Below, one piece after another: positions 56,785-64,000 of a stretch of 64,000 bases of DNA; position 1 is the first letter of the stretch; the number at the start of each line of letters is the position of its first letter. A program made the position numbers and the translations under genes. The DNA comes from Beta vulgaris subsp. vulgaris. Taxonomy: Eukaryota; Streptophyta; Magnoliopsida; Caryophyllales; Amaranthaceae. The stretch lies in assembly GCF_026745355.1 (NCBI RefSeq), contig NC_079202.1:28969099-29033098 (forward strand), given 5' to 3'. The notes under the pieces are model-generated. The model was not told the origin of the DNA. It saw only the letters and a program-made list of their open reading frames with translations, and ran no database searches.

Positions 56785-57934
56785 CGGTTTTTTCACCACA
56801 TACCCCTGACAATTTTTTTTTTGCACCGTATACCCTTTCAAGTTTCCAAATTCATCATATACCCCTCACTTTTTGAAAAATACATTAAATTACCCTTAAT
56901 GACTAACAACATTAATGTTCGTTAGTCATTAACCCCTAATCTCCTCCTAACTCAAGTTAACTAACCTAAACCTTAACCCCTTTTAGCTAATTAATCCTAA
57001 ACCCTATCCTAATCTTCCCTCTAACCCTAAACCTACCCTAACCACCCACCCACCACCCCTCCCCCCACCCCAGCCGCAACCCCCTATTCCCCGACAACCC
57101 CGCCCCCTCCCATTGCCCGAAACCGACACACCAACGACCGACGACTAAATCCTCGAACACAAGTGCAGATTAGAACGCCGACGGGATTCCCCACGACTGT
57201 TGCTCCACCGACGAACGCTTGAATCCTCTAACAGAGACCGACGATCCCCCCTCCAATAGAGACCGACTAATGCGTGAATCCTCGAACACAGACCGACGAA
57301 CTCGTGAATCTTCGAACAGAAATCCGGTGGGGTAGGGTTTACAGTTGCGAAAATCCGGTGGAGTGGGGTAGGTGCGAAAATCTGTTATGCGTGAATCCTC
57401 AAACACAGATCGACACTCGTGAATCCTCGAATAGAAATCCGGTGGGTTGGGGTTTACAGTTGCGAAAATCCGGTGGGGTGGGGTTTACAGTTGCGAAAAT
57501 CCGGTGGAACGGGGTGGGTGCGAAAAATCCGGTGGGGTGGGGGTGGGGGTGGGGGTGAAGGTGGGCGTGGTTGCGGGGGTGATGGTGGTGGGCTGGCGAG
57601 GTTGCGGCAGGGGTGGTGTGGGTGGTGGGCTGGTGGGGGTGGTGGGCTGGTGGGGCTGGGGTAGTTGGGGGTGGTGGGCTGGTGTGGTAGTGGGCTTTTA
57701 GGGCTAGTTAGGTTTTAAGTTTGTTATTTTTTAGGTTATTTAGGTTTAGGGTTAGGTAGTTAATTAGAATTAGGAGAGGATTAGACCTAATGACTAACGG
57801 AAGTCTAACGCCGTTAGTCAAAAGGGTAAGTTGATATATTTTTTAAAAAGTGAGGGGTATATGATGAATTTGGAAACTTAAAAGGGTATACGGTGCAAAA
57901 AAAAATTTGTCAGGGGTATATGGTGAAAAAACCG
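56785..57934. mobile_element. Non-autonomous MULE (Pack-MULE-like) with long TIRs in the FAR1 intron
   Basis: The ends CGGTTTTTTCACCA and the complement of TGGTGAAAAAACCG continue as about 120-170-bp TIRs (tacccctgacaa, accgtatacccttt, catatacccctcac). The 9-bp TSD TAATATGTA is perfect at 56776-56784 and 57935-57943. The interior is GC-rich with repeats of gcgaaaatccggtgg and G-runs. No intact gene. Confidence 0.9.
57300..57690 (+). repeat. GC-rich minisatellite with G-run cluster
   Basis: Units of about 33 bp (tttacagttgcgaaaatccg + gtggggtgggg) at 57,335-57,535, then ggggtgggggtgggggtggg at about 57,536. This is four or more G-tracts with one-base loops, a strong G-quadruplex candidate on plus. 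Confidence 0.85.
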
Positions 57935-58789
57935 TAATATGTACTATCTTAAAACAGGTTTTCCCAAATTCAAGACATAGGCATTGCCTTTGGCATATAG
58001 AGAAGAACTTTGTAAGCCACTTCGGATCCCTGAAGACCAATGAAGACGTCAAGAACATGTTCAAGAACTGCTTGATGGGGTGTCAAAATGAATCAGGCTT
58101 TGAAGAATTGTGGGTGAAAATGATGGAAATGTATGGACAGGAGAAAAAGGAATGGTTCGATCAAGTATATGATCAAAGACACAAGTGGTGCACCGCATTA
58201 AATAGGGATATGTTTTCAGCTGGAATCTTATCATCACAAAGAAGTGAAGTCACAAACAAGGCAATATCATTCAATGCAAAAGCAACAACAAACTTGTTTG
58301 AATTCTACCATATATTTGAGCAAACAGTGAAGAGATGGAGAAGCAATGAAACTAGTGACAACTTCCGGAATAGAACGAACGTCCCAAAGCTGTCAAATCC
58401 AAGTCAAAGCTTCTAAAACATGCGCTGATGTATACACACTAGCACTGTATAATGACTTTGAAACAAAGTGTGAGTGGGCAATGACATCCTTTTTACGAGC
58501 ATTTGCAACAGAAAACTCAGAGCTGAAGTTGTTTGAAGTCTCTCCAGAAGAAGATTTCAGCAATTCACATACGGTAGCATACGATGAGGCTACAATAGAA
58601 TTAGTGTGCTCATGTCAATGGTTCACAGAGACCGGGATGCTTTGCTTTCACATCATAAAGGTCATGCACATGTTCAACATATTTCAAATCCCAGAACAAT
58701 ATATCCTTAAGAGATGGACAAGACTTGCAAAGTCAGCCGTATGGGAGAATGTCCAAGGTTAGTGAAATAAATCAATATAAATAACTGAC

Positions 58790-59180
58790 AAATTAATGTA
58801 ACTAACTGAAAAAATAAAGACTCCAACTGAAAAAATGAAGACTCCAACTGAAACATTTAGTTACTCAACTGAAAAATAAAAGGCTCCAGCTGAAAAAGTA
58901 GTATAACTAACTGATCAATTAATCTTACTAACAGAAAATTAATTGGGGGATTTTGCGGGTTTTGTTTGTGTGTGGGAGGGGGGGATTTTGGTGGAGGGGG
59001 GTTTTGGGAGTGTGGGGTTTAACACTTAACTAACTGAAACAATTAAGACACCACCTGAAACAATTTATCAACTATCTGATAAATTTAGTTAGCCAACTGA
59101 AAAGAATAAAGCTCCAACTGAAACACTTTATCAACTAGCTGAAAAATTTTGTTCGCCAAATGAAATAATTGACTAAGAAA
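58790..59180 (-). repeat. Minisatellite of the same family, antisense to FAR1
   Basis: The plus strand reads ccaactgaaaaaatgaagac and ctaactgaaa units in the last FAR1 intron. Confidence 0.85.
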
Positions 59181-59639
59181 ATGTTATTACAGCAGACAAG
59201 GACCAAAGCCAAAATGCATTGTTATGGACACCATGGAGACATGCAATAACCGAGAATTTCTACAACCTAGTGTCAATATGTCAATCAAATGAAGAAGCAA
59301 GAAAATTATGTGACAATTTGTTGAAGGAATTATACAAATCGGTAAAAGAAGTTTTCAAGACTGATCAAGAAAAACAACAAGAAATCGAAGACGAAGAACT
59401 ATGAAGACAGACAGTTGAAAATCCTGAGGTGATAAAGACAAAAGGAAGACCCCCAAAGGGAAACAAGAGAGTAAAAAGGACATTTTGAGAAGCGTAAAAT
59501 GAAGACAAGGCATCCGAATGAATATGGAACAAAAACCCCAAATGTACCTGAAGTTGAATAGTGTAAAAATAATATTACTTTTGAATTGTATTCCAGTCAC
59601 TAATTGTATTCAAATTTACACTTGTGTATTTTACAGCTA

Positions 59640-60150
59640 CTCGAGATTCAGTTAGTTATATTAGTATTTATAGTGCTTCAGTTAGACTTGTTTATTTTTC
59701 AGCTAGTCTTTAAAGTACTTCAGTCAGACTTATTTATGTTTCAGGTAGTCTATATAGTGCTTCAGTTAGACTTGTTTGTTTTTCAGCTAGTCTTTATTGT
59801 GCTTCAGTTAGACTTGTTTTTTTTCCAGCTAGTCTTTACAGTCCTTCAGAGTGACTTGTTTGTTTTTCAGCTAGTCTTTTATTGTGCTTTAGTTAGACTT
59901 GTTTTTTTTTCAACTAGTCTTTACAGTCCTTCAGAGTGACTTGTTTGTTTTCCAGCTAGTCTTTATTGTGCTTCAGTTAGACTTGTTTTTTTTTCAGCTA
60001 GTCTTTATAGTACTTCAGTTAGACTTGTTTATTTTTCAGGTAGTCTATATAGTGTTTCAGTTAGACTTCTTTGTATTTCAGCTAGTCTTTGTGCATCAGT
60101 TAGACTTGATTGTTTTTCAGCTAGTCCTTAAAGTGCTTCAGTTATACTAA
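59640..60150 (+). repeat. Minisatellite between the convergent FAR1 and Ulp1 genes
   Basis: About 40-bp dimer units alternating cttcagttagacttgttt and ttttcagctagtctttatag. Short plus-strand ORFs rich in QLVF are artefacts of the repeat. Confidence 0.93.
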
Positions 60151-61269
60151 AAATTTATATTCCACTCAAAGTAAGTGTAAATGTACAATTCTAAAAATAA
60201 AAAATATCAATTGACTTGTGTGCTATTTCTACTGTACATTACAAAATTGAGTTGTGTGCTATTTCTACTGTACATTACAATAAGAAAAATAAAAAAATAT
60301 AGTTTGGCAACTAAGAATAACGAAAATTCAACAGTTGCTCTAATTTGGTTTTGTTTTCAAAGTGATGATTCAACACGTTTTCAACTTCCTCCTCGTGCTG
60401 CCTCCTTCGCTCTAAAACTCGTGCTTCTTTTCTATTTGTCCTCTTTGATCGATTCAATGCTAATTTACTTAGAACAACCTCTTTTTCCTTTCTTATCTTC
60501 TGTCTTGCCATAAGTGCAGCCTTTCTTATCTTCTGTCTTGCCATAAGTGCAGGTTTCTTTGCTGACTAGAGATAGCAATCATGCTTCACTTTGTCCTTCA
60601 ACTTGTTTAGAGGATGATGCACTAGTCGAAGTGCAAGCTTGCACCGCTCAAGGTTTTTGGTGGGTGCCTGTAAAATAAAAAAAAATCAACAATATTAAAA
60701 AAATTCAAAACCTGAAATCTAACAAGGCAAAATTCTACCTAAAAACAAGAAAGTTATCATACCCTTTTCAGGTCAACAAGTGGGAACTCATTAGCAATTT
60801 GACCATCATACAGCTCCATTAACTTGATTGCATATACACCACAATCATTATTGTTATCCTTGTTTCTCCAAGGGAAAAACAGAGTCATATTACCCCAATG
60901 TTGGAGACGATCAAAACCACGACATCCCATATTAACTTGCATAAAAGAATCAAAAGCACGACACTACATTTGAAGATGAAAAAGTAAAGAACAATTAAAA
61001 AACAAGTAATAAAATGGAACAAAAAAAATCCAAATGCTCATAAAAAGGTACGTACAAAGTATGTAAGACCGTTAAATTCCTCATGCTTATATCTATTAAT
61101 ATCCTTCATGTCTGTACGATTGTCAATGTTTTCAATCCTTTTTGCTTTCTTGTTGAGCACCAAAACAGTGTAATGATCATCTTTGTGAACGAGAACAAAA
61201 ATCTGAAAATACACATAAGATACAAAAGCAATAAGTCTACCTGAAAGAGAACAAAGAAGTAAATGAAAT

Positions 61270-61590
61270 ACTAACAACACTAGCTGAAACCAAAACATAC
61301 ACTAACTGAAAGATTAAAAACATACACTAACTGAAAGATTTATATACACTAACTGAAATAGAAACATACGCTAACTAAAATAGAAACATATACTAACTGA
61401 CAAGAAAAACAAACTAAATGAAAATTAAACTATTACTAACTGACAAGAAAGATACACTAACTGAAACATAAACTATTACTAATGGACAAGAAAGATACAC
61501 TTACTGAAACATAAGCTATTACTAACTGACAAGTAACATGCACTAACTGACAAGAAACATACACTAAATGAAACATGAACTAATACTAAC
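61270..61590 (-). repeat. Minisatellite in an Ulp1 intron
   Basis: On plus, about fifteen actaactgacaagaaacata units. On the gene's strand they read ttcttgtcagttagt, so the CAGTTAG core is in sense. Confidence 0.9.
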
Positions 61591-61909
61591 TAAAATCAAA
61601 AGGAATAAAAATATGGTAAACAATAATACAATTCAACTAACCAGTTAAGGTTCTCGAATATCATTCCTTGGAAATGCTTTAACCCATGCAGAAATAGCCT
61701 CCTTACATTTATTGAAATATAAATTATCATCTTTTGTACCCAACTTTTTCTTCCTCTCTTCCCATTCTTTCAACTTCTCATCATATTCACTAGTTCCCTC
61801 CAGCTTCTTCAACATAATCCCATTTTAAGCAATTTCACTATCAGCCTTAACCTTTTTTTACCTTTTCTTCACACATCCAATTGATATAGTTCTGCAACAA
61901 AAGAAATGA

Positions 61910-62060
61910 GAAACTAAATAACCAACTGAAAACATAATATGACAAACTGAAAAACAGAAAATGACCAACTGAAAAAAAAAAAATATGACCAAATGAAAAC
62001 AGATGTATAAAACAAAATGAAAAGAGAATATGACCAACTGAAAATAAAACTAAGCCATAA
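61910..62060 (-). repeat. Minisatellite in an Ulp1 intron
   Basis: Short array of accaactgaaaa units directly after donor TTTT|GTAAGTG. Confidence 0.8.
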
Positions 62061-62799
62061 CACTAAACACTTACAAAAGGCATCAAATTAAACCAGAATC
62101 TCCTCGTTGCAGAAGGTGATTCCTCTTCTTGCCTATTAAACATGCATCCACATCCGTCAATAACTCCACTAGTCAACCAACCTTGACGAGGCATGCTAAC
62201 AAAGTCAAACTTGTACAACTGAACCGAGTAGTGGGTATGAGAATTCTCAAAGTCCACAATGAGATCACTTGTTAGATCACTTTGCTGAATATCCTTTCTC
62301 ATCTTTGTATCTTCAGCCTCTGGATCCAATGACAGTATTGAAACGTCATCTAACTCATTGTAGAAGAGATAATCAACCAACAACATGTTCTCAGGAGAGA
62401 GATCACTCAGGTACTTGTTATATTATTGCAAGCTTCGACACAAGATCATGCCATGATTATTGACAGGGATAGCCTGCAAACCAGGTACAGAAGAAGAACC
62501 AGCTACATCTCCAATATCTTTCGCCTCATCCTCTTCTTTTTTGGGCTCATCAGAATCAACTCCTTGTGCACAAACCCTATCAATGAGGTTCCAACTTTTC
62601 ATAAAATTATCACTTTCTCAAACTTTCTTAGATTTCTCTGAAGTATGGTCATAGTCCCACCCCTTCAATAATTCAGGTGTTGAAGGAATTTCTGACTTTG
62701 ATTGTTTCTGAGGTTTGTAGGATTTGTATGATGATTGATCAGAATAAGAGCCATCACCCTGCATTCAATTAAAATATCAAAAAAATACTTAACAAATGA

Positions 62800-63125
62800 C
62801 AATAACTGAAAGATAAACATACACTAACTGAAAATAGAAACAGATACTAACTGACAAGAAACACAAACCAAATGAAAAAAAAACTATTCTAACTGACAAG
62901 AAAGATACACTAACTGAAACATAAAATAATACTAACTGACAAGAAACAAACACTAACTGACATGAAACTTACACTAACTCAAACATAAACTATACTAACT
63001 GACAAGAAACAACACTAACTGACAACAAACATACACTAACTGAAATAAAAGATATACTAAATGACAAGAAACATACACTAACTGAAACAGAAAAATAAAC
63101 AAATTAAAAACACAAACAAAACTAT
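62800..63125 (-). repeat. Minisatellite in an Ulp1 intron
   Basis: About fifteen actaactgacaagaaac / actaactgaaacataaa units, sense to Ulp1. Confidence 0.88.
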
Positions 63126-63554
63126 ACTTACTCGAGGATATTTTACATTTACTGGAGTGATGATTGGAATTGAACTTCCAACACCCTCACCACTCTCTGC
63201 ACTGTCTGAAATCCAACATCCTCAACAACAGGACTAGGAGTTAATAGTTGGAATGAAGGGCCATCGAAATCAGGATCTTTTTCCTTTTAGCAGAAGAATC
63301 AACTCTCCAAGACTTTCTGCTATATACTTCTCAACAGCTTCAACAACGAGGAGGAGGAGGAGTTGGAGTACAAGATCAACAAGATAAACCAACAGCGGTG
63401 CGAGTAGGGAGTGTAGAATCTTCACTTATCCTTATCCTTAGCCCCTTTAAGTTGATCATCATCATCTCGTCTCATATCTTCCTTGGTTGTTCTTTCTCAA
63501 CATCTTAATTCAAAAACAAAAACATAAAAAAATAAATAAAAAAAGTTCCATTTG

Positions 63555-63860
63555 ATATTTATATGATATTCAGTTGGTATTAATATATTTCAGTTAGAGT
63601 ATCAAAGTTTTCAGTTGGTCTAATATTCTTTCAGTTTGACTTGTTTATTGTTCAGCTAGTCTTTATAGTGCTTCAGTTAGACTTGTTTATTTTTCAGCTA
63701 GTCTTTATAGTACTTCAGTTAGCCCTATTTATTTTTCAGTTCGTTTTCATATTGTTACAAACTGAAACATATTTCAGTTGCTATTTATAAGATATTATTT
63801 CCTTTAGAGCATCACATTTTTCAGTTGGTTTTGTATTCTTTCAATTAGCTATAAAATCAA
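63555..63860 (+). repeat. Minisatellite, antisense to Ulp1
   Basis: ttcagttagacttgtttattt and ttcagctagtctttatagtg units, closest to the array at 59,640-60,150. Confidence 0.85.
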
Positions 63861-64000
63861 AGAAACTTACTTCCTCCTTTCTCTCCATCTGCATGAACCC
63901 CAGCATCCAACTCTTTATTTCCTCCTTTCTCTTTATCTCCTTGAAGACCACCATCATCATCAGCATTGCCAGTCATCTTACTTTGGTTCTTTCTCATTAT

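Larger units (their letters stand above)
33613..59561 (+). pseudogene. FAR1-family MULE transposase gene, interrupted by CACTA and other insertions
   Basis: Exons: 33613-33936, 55605-56313, 57958-58757 and 59193-59561, with GT-AG introns except where the CACTA element splits the first exon. Domains in order: FAR1 DNA-binding (GYNLYQAHSRALGFSIRKQ, later ACKSMVRF and HELQHNHEFV), MULE transposase core (DVMIFDTTYRTKKYGLICAP, FVGINCHCKTTMFACAFI, TIFTDQDKAIGNAI, RHRHCLWHIEKNF), SWIM finger (CSCQWFTETGMLCFH) and a basic C-tail (KGRPPKGNKRVKR). One-base frameshifts occur near 33,650, 58,395 and 59,490, and a TGA at 59,402. Some may be sequencing errors, because the duplicated copy of exon 1 has the correct base at the first site. 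FAR1-type proteins include both transposases and host light-signalling factors; the adjoining Ulp1 gene argues for a transposon. Confidence 0.85.
60566..63980 (-). pseudogene. Ulp1/C48-family cysteine protease gene of the element
   Basis: SUMO-protease-like. Minus exons seen: about 62,430-62,075 (DLIVDFENSHTHYSVQLYKF then RQGWLTSGVIDGCGCMF), 61891-61642, 61202-61056, 60963-60763 and 60667-60566 (stop TAG at 60566). The catalytic triad is visible: His in HKDDHYTVLVLN, Asp in IENIDNR, Cys in NNNDCGVYAIKLMELYDG. Further N-terminal acidic coding (KKEEDEAKDIGDVAGSSS) lies at 62,460-62,560 and beyond. Exon 61891-61642 has an in-frame TAA and indels, so it is damaged or poorly sequenced. Ulp1-like genes are known cargo of some plant MULEs. 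It converges on FAR1, 1 kb away. Confidence 0.75.

Noticed and set aside
56985..57060. Interstitial telomeric repeat (ccctaaac-like)
   Set aside because: Only degenerate ccctaa steps without a regular 7-bp period, inside a MULE-type element.
57274..57701. Gly/Trp-rich ORFs in several frames
   Set aside because: They come from the GC-rich minisatellite and G-runs inside the 1.15-kb MULE. No conserved domain.
59604..60150. Plus-strand ORFs with repeated QLVF/VLQLDLF
   Set aside because: They are pure translation of the 40-bp dimer minisatellite between the two genes.

Overview
The window is eukaryotic nuclear DNA from a flowering plant. It has multi-exon genes with GT-AG introns and a plant-style plastid PurH gene, and it is packed with plant transposon families: hAT, MULE, CACTA, Helitron, Stowaway, Tourist, Cassandra and a chromovirus. 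A TE-rich eudicot is likely. Caryophyllales/Amaranthaceae is a guess from the look of the repeats, not something shown by the sequence.

Positions 1 to about 15,430 hold one real host gene on the minus strand: PurH, the bifunctional AICAR transformylase/IMP cyclohydrolase of purine synthesis. Ten coding exons can be phased without conflict. The C-terminal exons lie off the left edge. Its introns carry Stowaway, Tourist and hAT MITEs and two small tandem duplications that copy splice acceptors.

Positions 15,430 to 31,500 are nested transposons. Two related Helitron ends sit head to head. One of these Helitrons was hit by a GC-rich hAT MITE, which was in turn hit by a 4.1 kb Ac-like hAT (8-bp TSD CCTGGCCC) with a decayed transposase. 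Next come a Stowaway, a solo LTR (TSD ACATC) containing a Tourist MITE, and a 4.95 kb MULE with TIRs of about 185 bp. This MULE carries a decayed MuDR-type transposase on minus and an intact GRF zinc-finger membrane-anchored ORF on plus.

A complete Cassandra TRIM with 5S-rRNA-derived LTRs lies at 31,503-32,329. From about 32,850 to the right edge is a second transposon-type locus: a FAR1/MULE transposase gene (+) converging on a Ulp1-type cysteine protease gene (-). Nearly every intron of both is filled with the same ~21-bp (Y)CAGTTAG minisatellite. The FAR1 DNA-binding exon is split by a CACTA element (33,937-55,601, TSD AGT), and removing it restores the reading frame. Inside the CACTA are a Tekay-like chromovirus, a hAT MITE with a large microsatellite, a small Helitron and a possible captured gene. 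A 1.15 kb MULE-type element sits in the next FAR1 intron.

The most important caution concerns 43,922-48,265, which repeats 33,406-37,716 (FAR1 exon + CACTA end + LTR) inside what should be the 3' part of the chromovirus. The two copies carry complementary one-base indels. This looks like an assembly chimera, perhaps full-element and solo-LTR haplotypes joined, in poorly polished long-read sequence. Many of the 'frameshifts' listed below may therefore be sequencing errors.
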